Below are positions 12,119 through 21,838 of a DNA stretch of 64,000 bases, piece by piece; positions within the stretch are counted from its first letter, which is position 1, and each line of letters begins with the position of its first letter. A program made the translations under genes and the position numbers. The DNA comes from Hypomyces perniciosus (Eukaryota; Ascomycota; Sordariomycetes; Hypocreales; Hypocreaceae), in contig SPDT01000006.1 of the NCBI GenBank assembly GCA_008477525.1, positions 585,501 through 649,500 of the forward strand, written 5' to 3'. Under the pieces are notes generated by a model. It saw only the letters and a list, made by a program, of their open reading frames with translations, had not been told where the DNA came from and made no database searches.

Positions 12119-13235
12119 TACGGAGTACGCGGATCCGTGGAGAATATCTGATAGTATCCAGGGGGCGCAGGGCGGCGGTTTCGGGAAGGGGCCGGAACTG
12201 GGAACTGGGAACTGGGAAAAGGGAAGAGGAATGAATGTTCATTGTTTATCACAGTATGGATTGATATGTAGAAAAGAACGGGTATTGTTTCGGGGTGAGA
12301 CATGCACTTGCTGCGTGGTGTTTGTTTGTTTGTTTGTTGGTTTGTTTGTTTGTCTGTTGATGAATTCCGATCTGAGGGTTGTTTTCAGGGGTCTAGCTGA
12401 TAATAGTGGTGTTGTTTCCCTGAGGGCCGTGCCGTGCATAAGGGCAAATATTTACTGGATAAAGCGTACGGAGTAGCATTAGAAGAACAACCATTATGAT
12501 TTGATGATTGGATCGTAAACTTATTCAGGGTACTCCGTACTTACTCCGTAGTAATACGAAGTATGAAAGACATGACATGTCGTGTTCATCCAAATGTCAT
12601 TAATACGAAGTATTTTGCTCAGAAGCCTCGGATAATAATAGCTTGGCAAAAAGCAATCGGAGGCTAATCTGCCAATCCCTACGAAGTATTACCGCTTACC
12701 CCTTTGCGGGCAACATGAGCATTAGCTTGGCACCTGAAAAGGATCAAGGCAGTACTACGGAGTACTTGGTAGACGTTGCATTTTTGGTAAAATTGCGTCC
12801 CCTCGTGTCTCATTTCCCCCCTTCCAGCCACGACGGAAAATCATGTGTTGGTTGATTCTAGAAGCTGCCTGGGGCAATGATGGAGCGGCAAACAGAAAGG
12901 AGAAGTCAGGAATCATTGGAGAGGAGAGGAGAAGAGGAAGACTTGGTTGACCGATCCGCGTCCGCGGCGCTTGCGTGGCCAACGGAGCAAGCAAGCAAGC
13001 CGCCGCCTTGGCTGGTTTTTGGGGACTGACGCAGGCGCCCAAGGCATGGATGGATATGGTGGACCCTGACCTGGCACCCAACAAGGCCTTGAGTTGCCGG
13101 CCACTATTACGGAGTATTCCGAACGAGGAAGTACGAGTACTACTGACAAATAGTGAATACTATTACTACCTTACGCTACTACGAAGTATAAAGTACGAAG
13201 TACCAGCAGAAAAAAAGGTCCCACAGTACGGAGTG
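12119..13235. repeat. Cluster of TACGGAGTA / TACGAAGTA elements
   Basis: Near-palindromic 9-mers of form TAC(G/T)(G/A... )AGTA and their reverse complements occur at 12119, 12467, 12531, 12542, 12555, 12604, 12680, 12756, 13108, 13180, 13194 and, with a final G, 13227. This is the densest group in the window. All copies are intergenic. The two variants differ at one position, TACGGAGTA versus TACGAAGTA. Their function is unknown to me; they could be mobile-element footprints or protein-binding sites. Confidence 0.85.
12321..12355. repeat. GTTT tetranucleotide microsatellite
   Basis: An imperfect run of TTTG units interrupted once by GG and ending in TCTG. It is non-coding and lies between the AAA+ ATPase and the Asp f 4-like gene. 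Confidence 0.9.
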
Positions 13236-13387
13236 ATGATCCTTGATTCATGCATTGACGGGCAAAAACTTGGAAGTTTTCCAAGTCAAGTTCCGGCGCA
13301 TTGGCTGAAGCGACGAGGCGCCCACCCGACGGAACGGCCAATGGCAGGCTGCGGGTACCTGGTGGTTCCTTGCCAGGGGATTCCGTT

Positions 13388-13441
13388 AGGCCTCAACTAG
13401 ACCTCCACTAGACCCCCACTGGACCTCCACTAGTCCACTGG
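13388..13441. repeat. Degenerate 11-12-bp tandem array
   Basis: Four imperfect units of ACTAGACCTCC type (ACTAGACCTCC, ACTAGACCCCC, ACTGGACCTCC, ACTAGTCCACT) follow one another directly. It is non-coding, about 400 bp before the Asp f 4-like start. Confidence 0.8.
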
Positions 13442-13712
13442 GCAAAATGGGCCTTTTTGGCGCTTTGGCCGATTCTCAACACCCATTGGCCCACACGCAT
13501 AGCGCTGCTGCAACGCCTCTGTGTTCCCGCCCGCCTTAATAACGCCCACCTCCCTCCACTCTTGTTTGTCTTGCATCTTCTTCCTCCCTCACCGTCTCTC
13601 AACCAGCCCTTTTGGCCTCTCTTCCAAGTCATTCCTTTACTCAGCGTCTTTGCACGTTGAACCACACTCCTTAACACCTAAAAGGCATACTCGCGCTCAG
13701 TCGCCAACCACT

Positions 13713-13735
13713 CACATACACACACACACACACAC
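13713..13735. repeat. CA dinucleotide microsatellite
   Basis: About ten CA units in the leader region of the Asp f 4-like gene, ending roughly 120 bp before its ATG. Confidence 0.9.
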
Positions 13736-13858
13736 TCCTTAGCCTGTCGACTTTTGGAAGTATTCTGCGAATACGACGAAACGATCGAGCACGAACAGCA
13801 TCACCATCAACATCCTTATTTCGTTAGGGTTACACCAAGAAGAAGAAAAATATCAAAA

Positions 13859-14716
13859 ATGAAGTTCTCCACGACCACTATTCTCTTGGCCGCCGCCCTC
13901 GGCGTGTCTGCCCACCCCAGTGGCCATGCTCACAACAACGTCCACCGCTCTGTGGAGGCCCGTCGCGAGTTCGTTGTCGCCAAGAAGCCTATCGCTCAGC
14001 CTCCCGCAACTCCCACCTACGCTCCTCCTCCCTCTACTCCTGCTCAGCCTGCTGGCAACTCTGGCTCGGATTCTGGCCTAGGCGGATATGTCCCTTTCTG
14101 CGGCGGTAACACCAAGCGTGCCACTCTTCAGGAGATCGCCTACAAGGGCAATGTTGGCATCCCTGGCAAGTATGGATGCAATATCATGCAAGTCCCGGAG
14201 AGCGTCGCAGACAAGTACAAGTACACTGTGAAGTTCATCAACAAGGCCAAGGACGATAAGGCATGTGCCTGCTGGCTTAAGATTGGTCAAGACAATGGCT
14301 TGAACGGTTTCTTCAAGGGCAACCAGGTCCTTGATTTCACCCTCAAGGTTGGTGGTTCTGCCGTCATTGCTGCTGACAGCAATACCCAGGGTGGCTGCAC
14401 TTGTACCTCTGGTCCTACGCTTGCAACCACCCCCATAGGTATCTTGGCTGGTACCTGGCTTGAGTTCGACTTCGAAAACGCGTCCAACAAGAAGTGGAGC
14501 GGTGCCGATGCGTCCTGCTTAGTCTCTGCCGCTGCTGGTGTACACATTCCTGCTCTTTCGGTCTGTGGTGCCGGCGTCTGCTCCGACGTTTATGAAGGTG
14601 GCACTGGTCACAATGCCTACCTTGGTGGTATGGAGGCTGAGGACGGTATCGGCCTCAACATCCCTGAGGGCCCTGTCAGCCTTACTGTCACCGTCGGTGC
14701 CACTGGCAAGCCCTAA
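13859..14716 (+). CDS. Secreted Asp f 4-like protein
   Basis: A 285-residue single-exon protein. The start at 13859 places a clear signal peptide at the N-terminus (MKFSTTTILLAAALGVSA); upstream in-frame codons would bury it. A His/Pro/Ala-rich linker (residues ~20-75, PPATPTYAPPP) precedes a Cys-containing domain. A possible Kex2-type site, KR, sits in NTKRATLQE before the conserved core. The core has YKGNVGIPGKYGCNIM, EFDFENASNKKWSG and LSVCGAGVCSD, which resemble the family typified by the Aspergillus fumigatus allergen Asp f 4 (YKGNVG...SNI, W/GEFDF...WSGWD). The molecular role of that family is unknown; members are secreted or cell-wall associated. It is flanked by two long spacers and has no operon-like neighbour. 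The family call is from recognised motifs only. Confidence 0.8.
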   Translation: MKFSTTTILLAAALGVSAHPSGHAHNNVHRSVEARREFVVAKKPIAQPPATPTYAPPPSTPAQPAGNSGSDSGLGGYVPFCGGNTKRATLQEIAYKGNVGIPGKYGCNIMQVPESVADKYKYTVKFINKAKDDKACACWLKIGQDNGLNGFFKGNQVLDFTLKVGGSAVIAADSNTQGGCTCTSGPTLATTPIGILAGTWLEFDFENASNKKWSGADASCLVSAAAGVHIPALSVCGAGVCSDVYEGGTGHNAYLGGMEAEDGIGLNIPEGPVSLTVTVGATGKP

Positions 14717-16523
14717 GAGGGAAGACAGCTTGTTGGACGGGATTGGTTTTTTGGATCGGGGTTTTTAGACGGACATGAGTCTGGGGTGTTTAGTGCGTTT
14801 GTCTTTGGCTACTTGGGCTTTTTATCGGATTCCCTCATGCTTCGTTGAGTCTTGTGATTCGTCACTTCGTCGCCTGGATCTGTTGATATATATACACTTC
14901 TTTGATATATATAATTCGGAATGTTATTTGGTTTGATCTGATTTGCATACTCCGTATTTGATTGTCTACTCAGAAAGATCGTCTTAATAAAGCAATCTGA
15001 ACATGAAGTTATCTTGCATTTATCCACTGCACATATTGACTGTCCTAATCAATAAACTTGGTATCGGAGTTTCTCGTTAGCAAATATAGTGACTACTTTC
15101 ACCCTTGTGACATCAGCATAGGTCTCGCAAGTGATAACACATTTCATACATAATCATTTTCACTATCTATCTTGGTGTGTCTGACTCTGCCAACCTCAGG
15201 TATTAGGCGTGCCCATTATCCATGGTCTTCCAAGACCCCTCTCATCCCCACGCTCCACCATCGCACAGAATTCCCTCTCGATTCTGATTGGGGCATTTCT
15301 GTGTAATGGAGGGTGAGAACGTGGTAACACCTAAGTGGTTGAAAAAAAAGGACTCATCTGCATGTGAGTCCAAAGTTGTTTGTTCAAGGCATCTGAGTCA
15401 TGAGTTGGGTTGTGCAAAGTGGGCGGGCGTTTTCCCCACGTGGTGGTTGGACGGATGTTCCGGTTTGTTATTCGTAGACCCTAGCTTTAACAGTGTGTGT
15501 GCTCCACTCCGGCAAATCCGTGTGGTGTGAATATCGGTTTTTCTATCTCGGCAACGGGAGAGAATGCAAGGTACCGATTATGTGTTGTCTAGGGTGCGGC
15601 ATTTTGCGGTGGTGAAGTTTTAGCTTGAACTTTGTGGCCTTGAAGTAGTATCTATGTGGAGATGTTCTGAGGTAGTACCAGTACTACGATGTGTCAATAA
15701 GGAGTGAGTGCAATGGCAAGGTATTTGAATGAATATGTGAGTTGGTTCAGTGTAAATTCCTTAATAGCAAGCAGTAAAAACAGAATATATAGAGATAGCT
15801 ACCTCGGGTTGTCAGATCAAGTTGCCTATACTCACCCTATACACTATCCGCTGCTTCAGGTGACCGCCGCGATTCGTAGTAGAACTACGGCCAGACTTGA
15901 TACTTCCTGAGATATTTGTCTATAGACACGTAATTCTATGACTAAATAAATTGAGAACTTACCTAGGTAGTTATTCATGGTCGTTTTACATCAGGTGAAC
16001 GTCTATAGTCGACTTTGTGTAGTTGCTTAATGGAGACTTAGCTTACATGATATTACCCCCAAATCAAATACACTCTCGCTTTCAAAAACACGAGTCTAAA
16101 TAATTTTTCTAATACTCCCAATAAAACCACAGGTATATATTATATATTCTGTCTTCTGAAAGGAATGGAGGCTCTGTAGAATTCGCAATATGCGACAGAT
16201 CTTGTCTGACATTACCTTGTCTCGCACTGTCCTCACCACCGGAATCGGTAGAACCATGCTCCGTCTTCACAGTATGAACAAGAACTTGCTGGCATCTGTG
16301 TCTGACTCGGTCAACCACAGAATCATCTAGAATTCCATAGAGCACAAGTTATTCCGCGCTTTGCTAATCAAATATTTAGTAGATATTGATTGGCTCAATA
16401 TACAGGACATCGTCGGCTATGAGCCCACACCCACAACTTCACTTGAGTTTGAGCCAAGGTTGAAGGTTGGGCGACGTGGGACAAGTCGGAGTCCTCCGGA
16501 AGTGTGGCAGCAAGCAGCATTCC
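14717..16523. other. Intergenic region, no gene recognised
   Basis: About 1.8 kb. It contains a TACTCCGTA element at 14948-14956 and AT-rich stretches, including TATATATACAC and TATATATAAT near 14885-14915 and AT-rich sequence between 15900 and 16150. Open frames are short and show no coding composition. The 5' end of the DUF1308 gene may extend into the last 200 bp. Confidence 0.5.
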
Positions 16524-18191
16524 ATGATGAGTTCGAGAACCAGCGCCACGTCCGGTACTACTAGTGCTGAGGTGATGGAATCTCACTCTTCACCGGGGAG
16601 TGGCCGGGAAGACATTGCTGTCAGCAGGCAACTCATGCTGAATGAGGCGCGTAAGCATCTCTTAGTCGGTGATTCATACATTCCTGAGGTTGAAAGCTTT
16701 CTCAGGGTGATTGAGGCCAAGGTCAAGATTCCGAGGTTGACCGGTCTTCCAACTTTTGTCCGCAAGTTGAGGCGGGAATATGACATTATTGAGCGGGTTG
16801 TATCCGACCTTGCCGATACTGAGCTGGATGAAGAGGCCTTGACCATACTGAGCAGAAAGCTTGAGTCTAGTGCTACCATTATACAGCATGAGGCAGTCCA
16901 TTGGGGTATCCTCAAACGTTGCCATTCATTTGTGGTTGTCGATCAGACCTTTCAGGGCTCTGCCAAAGAGGACCGGAGGAGGGAAGTTTCGCAATGTAAA
17001 GGCAACGGGAAGGATAAACAGCAGCTACACAGAACCCTGAAGGAACAAGGAAAGGTGGATGCTGATGTTGTCGAAGGGGGCAGAGAATGGCTTGATATAC
17101 GATGGCTCCAAGCCGACAGGCTAGCCAGGCAAATGACCGACAGCGGATGGGGATGGGGCGACTACGAACTTGGAGACGTCGTGGATCCGGAGGAGTGGGA
17201 AGACACTGCTCTTGCCAAGCAGGTCAAGCGACTTGTCGCCGCGGCGAGGATCAACCGTCACGAATACCACATCCCACGCGTGCGTGTTATTCTCCCCAAC
17301 CTGAGCAGGGGCGACAACACAGATATTGATGTGCTGTTGGATCAGCTAACCCGTCTGGATCCCCTGGTTGAAGTCATTATTGAGGACTGTAGTGGTAGCT
17401 TCATGCAAACGCCCCCTCCACCACTCGACATTGCTGTGAAGAACCTCATCGGGAACGAGCTTGATGGCTTGACGGACACATTGAACATGGATCACACCCT
17501 CCTTGTGGATCTAATATCCGACATCACCCATTTTGAACTCCAGCCTCAGCCATGGCAGGCTCGCACAACCCGGGCCCAAATCGAAGAGGAAAGAAGACAC
17601 GGCGGACTGATGGTCCGCGCGCTGTATCCCATTTTACAAAACCGGAGACTCGTTTGCACCCAGGAGGCCGCAGAGCACTTCCATGAAGTTCTCAGCACCG
17701 TGGGCACAGCCACAGAGAGGGAACGCGGCAGGCTTCTGGTGCCATTTGATGACGCAACTCGCAGCATGACGGCTGAGGCTATCCGAAAACGCTTTCAGGA
17801 GCTCTCCGTACACCCGCTCCCGTCTTCTGTTCAAGTTCCCGTGCACATCCTCCCCGAACCATGGACAATGTCTACTGTCCAGCAAGCTGTATCAGAGGGA
17901 CGACTTCCCCATGTGGCTCTTGATGTTGCTAGGTGCGGCGCTTTCAAGAGTTCTAAACTGAGCATCTACATGTATGGGTGGGCGACGGGGATCATCACTG
18001 TTACCTCCAACAAAGAGGTGCGGGGGCAAATCCGTACATGGGTTGAAACGAACAGACGTGACAACGAACACGGACCGGCGATTTGGCGTGTAGATATTAC
18101 GAGGAATCTGCTAGCAAAGAGTGCATCACCGCCTCCGGGATTTGACGAGGGGAATGGCGTGGTAGGGGATGCATCAGAGAAACAGAGATGA
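16524..18191 (+). CDS. DUF1308 / UPF0415 family protein (C7orf25 homologue)
   Basis: A 555-residue protein in one exon. It resembles human C7orf25 along its length: an N-terminal helical part (LRREYDIIERVVSDL), the segment HWGILKRCHSFVVVDQTF followed by LDIRWLQADRL, and a C-terminal part with the conserved LLVDLISDITHFE, LVCTQEAAEHFHEVLSTVGT-ERERGRLLV and SIYMYGWATGIITVTSN. The C-terminal half is classed as DUF1308; structure predictions for such proteins suggest a PIN-like nuclease fold, but activity has not been shown to my knowledge. Conserved acidic residues occur in VDLISDITH. No signal peptide or membrane segment was seen. Start: two ATGs in tandem (16524 and 16527); the frame is open upstream only to a TTG at 16467. 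An upstream exon cannot be excluded. Confidence 0.8.
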   Translation: MMSSRTSATSGTTSAEVMESHSSPGSGREDIAVSRQLMLNEARKHLLVGDSYIPEVESFLRVIEAKVKIPRLTGLPTFVRKLRREYDIIERVVSDLADTELDEEALTILSRKLESSATIIQHEAVHWGILKRCHSFVVVDQTFQGSAKEDRRREVSQCKGNGKDKQQLHRTLKEQGKVDADVVEGGREWLDIRWLQADRLARQMTDSGWGWGDYELGDVVDPEEWEDTALAKQVKRLVAAARINRHEYHIPRVRVILPNLSRGDNTDIDVLLDQLTRLDPLVEVIIEDCSGSFMQTPPPPLDIAVKNLIGNELDGLTDTLNMDHTLLVDLISDITHFELQPQPWQARTTRAQIEEERRHGGLMVRALYPILQNRRLVCTQEAAEHFHEVLSTVGTATERERGRLLVPFDDATRSMTAEAIRKRFQELSVHPLPSSVQVPVHILPEPWTMSTVQQAVSEGRLPHVALDVARCGAFKSSKLSIYMYGWATGIITVTSNKEVRGQIRTWVETNRRDNEHGPAIWRVDITRNLLAKSASPPPGFDEGNGVVGDASEKQR

Positions 18192-18389
18192 TGTATCATT
18201 TATGGAGGTGAGTTTGTTACACATCATCCCACAGCGAAATAGTTAATGAATATTTAATAAATTCTGCGTTAACTCGCTCATAATCGATATGTCATATACT
18301 ATACAGACAGGGTATTTTCGCTCTGAAAGAAACCACTCACTAGAAACCATGCGCTTTGCCGTCCACCCCAAGTCCTTATCCATGCCCAG

Positions 18390-19526
18390 CTATTCCTCAA
18401 AACCCTCCATCTCATAACCCTCCTCTGAAATTAAATCTCGGGAGGCCCGCGCCGAACATACCAGAGCCGTTGCGATACTCGGCTTCTCCCTAAACACTGT
18501 GGTGACGTATCGCACGGGAACCAAGTACTCGACGTTCCTGGTGGACCAAACTATCGCGCATGTGCCGCAATTCCTCCTACTCGTCTGAGTTATCGTGCTA
18601 GGGTAGACAGTTAGCGTCGGGTCTGGGAAATCCGGGGCCAGTTCGATAGTCCTAGTGCACTCTGGGTCTTGGATGCCGTCTGGGAATATTGTGCTGCTCC
18701 ATGGGTACGGAGGGGCCCAGTATGATGGGTAAATGGTGGTGGTAGTCATACTTGAGGAGGAGAGGGTTTTGGTCTCAACTGCCCCTTCTGCAGCTGAAGT
18801 TGGAGCTGGAGTGGCAGTTTCAGATGGAGCATCGCTCGAAGTCTGTGTGGGATGACCGCACACAAGTGTGGTGATGACGGCAGGCTGAGTAGCCGTGACA
18901 GTGGTTTTGAAGAGAGCGACTGGCCCCATGCCGACTGGGAGTCTTGTGGTTGTAACATGATTGCAAGTGCCACAGTCAACAGTCCTGGTGGCTGTTGACG
19001 TCGTTGTCCAGACAGTGCTGGTAGGACCCAAGTTAAATTGCGGCGCGCGATAGATTCTTGCAGTGCATTCAGAGGCTGTACTATCAGGTTCATGCCGGAC
19101 GCCCAGAATATCTGTATCCTCCCAGCGGTATCCATGTCCAGTGACCACTTCGGGTTTGACGTCGTCGTCGAAGAAGCCGGAGCAGTGGGTCCGTGTGACG
19201 GTGGTCGGCTCCGGAGCAAAGTGGATCGCAATGGAGGTCGGGAGACGGCCCTCCTTGCTCGGGAACCCGAAGATGGTGTGGTCGACGCGGAAGAAGTAAC
19301 AGCCGCTGCAGTCCACAGAGGCGTTCGCCGTCACGGTGGAGGTGTAAGAGGTCATGGTCAAAATGGGAGGCCAAGTCAGAGGTTGGCTTGTCGATGGACG
19401 CTGGGTGGTGTGAGTGGTGTAAGTGCAGGCAGTCACTTTCGTTTTGGTGGTAGTTGTTGGGAGAGGATTTGCCGCCGCAGCGCTGGCGAGAACGCCCGCG
19501 ATGAGGATGGACTTGATAGACGACAT
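18390..19526 (-). CDS. Secreted Thr/Ser-rich protein with three four-Cys modules
   Basis: A 378-residue single-exon protein. Signal peptide: MSSIKSILIAGVLASAAAA followed by NPLPTTTT. The mature part contains three imperfect copies of a ~80-90-residue module of form C-Thr-rich-DCxxC-Thr-rich-C. Copy 1 is centred on VDCSGCYFF, copy 2 on VDCGTCNHV, copy 3 on RNCGTCAIV; copies 2 and 3 begin with ECT and end with LVC. Each CxxC is preceded by a Thr-rich strand such as STVTANAS, TSTATRT or STITQTS. Copies 2 and 3 are separated by a Ser/Thr/Ala/Pro linker likely to be O-glycosylated. I know no named domain for this module. There is no GPI signal: the C-terminus is acidic (EGYEMEGFEE). A smaller relative with one module lies at 21839-22207. 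Function unknown; extracellular or cell-wall location inferred. Confidence 0.75.
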   Translation of the reverse strand: MSSIKSILIAGVLASAAAANPLPTTTTKTKVTACTYTTHTTQRPSTSQPLTWPPILTMTSYTSTVTANASVDCSGCYFFRVDHTIFGFPSKEGRLPTSIAIHFAPEPTTVTRTHCSGFFDDDVKPEVVTGHGYRWEDTDILGVRHEPDSTASECTARIYRAPQFNLGPTSTVWTTTSTATRTVDCGTCNHVTTTRLPVGMGPVALFKTTVTATQPAVITTLVCGHPTQTSSDAPSETATPAPTSAAEGAVETKTLSSSSMTTTTIYPSYWAPPYPWSSTIFPDGIQDPECTRTIELAPDFPDPTLTVYPSTITQTSRRNCGTCAIVWSTRNVEYLVPVRYVTTVFREKPSIATALVCSARASRDLISEEGYEMEGFEE

Positions 19527-20038
19527 CGTCGCTTTCTCTGGTTTTCTGGCTTGATTTCTACCTGGAGTTTTGGTTGTAAGTGTAGACTAAGACAGGAAGA
19601 GCTCACCACAGGGATACAGGGAACAGTTAAATGTATTGTGGAGGAATAAGGTTAAGTCAAACTGGTCTTTGTAAAATAGGTTTAAGTTTTGGAATACATC
19701 AAAATGCACCAGAACCCTCCCTTTTTATGTATGTATGAAGTAAATACAAACCTATTTCGGCATATGACGTCGGAAATATCCCTTCGCGGGCATTTCTATA
19801 AGCCGATGCGGGCGCTTCCAAAGCGAGTGAGACAGCCACAGTAGACCAACTTGCCGCAGCCGAGACATTCGTGTAGATGCTTACATTTATTATTAGAGCT
19901 GGATCCGCGAGGGGAGATGTAACGTAGAGGAGCCATGTCTGTATATAGAACTTGCGCGATAGTTACATATCCGGGTGGTCTCATAGATGAAGACTTGATA
20001 ATTGCTACCAATTGTCACAGAGTGGACAACGACATGCG
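19527..20038. other. Promoter-side spacer of the three-module secreted protein
   Basis: No gene was seen. On the minus strand a TATA-like CATAAAAAGG lies about 190 bp upstream of the secreted-protein ATG, near 19717-19730. The rest shows no repeat or RNA gene. Confidence 0.4.
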
Positions 20039-21060
20039 TCAAGAAGAGAAAAAGGTGAGATGGAAGAAGCTAACTAAAGTTAGGAACCGGTAAGTAGTAT
20101 ATATTTTGCTGCTATCGACAGCAGAGTGGCAACAGCTCCGGCAGAGCATCAAAATTCCAAGAGCAGACTTAACACAACTATATCTTCCATACTTGTTTTC
20201 CTTCCTTATTCCCATGATAATCTGTATTTCACGTACTATATTGTCGTAGGCCGTTTGCACCAGTATCCTCAGACTTTCATTCTGTTTTGCCACTGCGCGA
20301 TAGTCTGATTTCAACGCGTTCACATCCTCCTCCAGTCTTCCCATTCCGGCGCAGAGTTGGTCGATTTCATCCTCACACATACTGGCATCCCCCTGCACAG
20401 CAACTACTTGCGTTTTAAGGTCGGACATTCAGCTTTCTAAGTGCTTAATTCAGTCAAAGTATATATTAATGTTAAAACTAACATAGACCTCCTTAAAGCC
20501 TATATTAATATAATATCTTTTCAGGAGCTAGTATTTGCGAACAGTATCGGTGATCTTTGAGAGTATCTCTATCTAGGCCTTAAACACTTTTAGATTAATA
20601 TCCCGCAAAGGTATTATTGGACTTGGTCTTTTCTCTGGAAATGTCGTCTTCCCTCTAGTATTAATTTCCAAGAGTAATCCAGACAGTTTATCCTCTTTAC
20701 AGATTGATAATAAACTTTAGAGTTTTGTATTTTGTATGAACACTAGCAATAGTTGATGCGCCTTGTACTTTCTTCAAAGACTGCTTCGGTGTGAATATCA
20801 CCGCTTTAGCTGCTGTCGGCAATCTCTTCGGCACTGTGGAAATCCTTCCTATCGGTGAAGCTGTCTTCCCAGTAGATGGCCCTTTTGCTGATTTGGATAT
20901 ACTTCCTGTATATTCATTGCCTAGGTAAGCGTGATTCATCAATCACCTGGAGAGGAATGGACTTTCTCTTGACCAGTGGGATCTTGCCCTGTCTCACTTG
21001 GTGGTAAACATCAACTCCCGTTTTGTCACATAATTGGGTACCTCACCAGCTATGCTAATG
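20039..21060 (-). pseudogene. Decayed coding region with coiled-coil remnant
   Basis: Coding-like pieces appear in order on the minus strand but do not join into an intact gene. First (about 21050-20945): frame reading GVDVYHQVRQGKIPLVKRK and VIDESRLPRQ, then a stop. Second (20942-20697): a basic Ser/Thr/Lys/Pro-rich stretch (SKSAKGPSTGKTASPIG). Third (about 20665-20480): INTRGKTTFPEKRPSPII followed by KVFKA, a TAG, then IEILSKITDTVRKY and another TAG. Fourth (20428-20039): an ATG-initiated 129-residue frame whose first ~80 residues look like a coiled coil (MCEDEIDQLCAGMGRLEEDV). The interrupting TAG codons would be CAG before a C-to-T change, as expected for repeat-induced point mutation or simple decay. 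Surrounding sequence is AT-rich. The 129-residue frame could still be expressed. I do not recognise the parent gene. Confidence 0.4.
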
Positions 21061-21838
21061 TTGGGGTACACTCCATTTCTTCGGCATGAATCTCAGGTAC
21101 TCCTCTATGATTAACCCTAGGTACGGCTCGCACCATAAAATCACTGTATGCCAGACATTTGGTACATGACAGTGCTTGTTGTTTCTTCTAGCTTCTTTGG
21201 GGTTGCCTCCCCTTCATTACATTAAAGGATAAAAGATAAGGCATTGATCGCAGAAGTATTTATTTAATTAGTGACACCAACTGCTTCTATCTATAAGCTA
21301 TAGTGTATCATAAATAGACCATGCCAATGTGATGTCATTATAGTGAATAGATATAGCTTGTAAGAAAAGAAGATTCAGTGTTATAGCCGTATATTGCAGT
21401 AGTACTCCGTGATACTCTCCGAGACAGAGGCGATCAAGAATATGTAGGAGCAATAACCTCTCTATTGACCATACTTATGGATATGTCCCAAGAAGACGTC
21501 CTCTGTATTAATTACAGTTTCCCGATGTCCCCTGACTACGGTCCACCTCGTGTGACCTTCCAACAAGTAGGTCACAGGCTATCCGATAGTAATTGGATTC
21601 TAGTTCTTGCGGAACAACCTAAGAAGACTATATTCCGGTCTTTCTACGGAGTACTCCGTACCACTTACACCCAGACCACTACACCTGAGACCTATCACCA
21701 GCCAACTCCATACTCTGTACACGCTGTTCATTCCTCACTGAAGCTCCCCTACCCCGTTTCAGCATGCATGTATCCCACCCATTCCATCCACCGGCTTTAA
21801 AAGCACCACTAATCCCGAGATCACGTATTGGATTTCTC
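21061..21838. other. AT-rich spacer with palindromic element
   Basis: No gene was seen. It contains TACTCCGTG at 21403-21411 and the perfect palindrome at 21645-21660. An open frame at 21465-21800 has no recognisable content and no start context. Confidence 0.45.
21645..21660. repeat. Perfect 16-bp palindrome TACGGAGTACTCCGTA
   Basis: Two inverted TACGGAGTA elements overlap to form a perfect 16-bp palindrome. It lies about 180 bp downstream of the stop codon of the one-module secreted protein. It is the only head-to-head fused copy of the scattered element in this window. Confidence 0.95.

Larger units (their letters stand above)
11467..13858. other. Motif-rich intergenic region before the Asp f 4-like gene
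   Basis: About 2.4 kb without a convincing gene. It holds eleven exact or one-mismatch TACGGAGTA/TACGAAGTA elements between 12119 and 13235, a GTTT microsatellite (about 12321-12355), a degenerate 11-12-bp tandem array (about 13388-13441) and a CA repeat (about 13713-13735) close to the downstream start. An ACTGGGA repeat occurs near 12197-12218. The last ~200 bp are CT-rich and probably the promoter and leader of the next gene. Confidence 0.6.
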
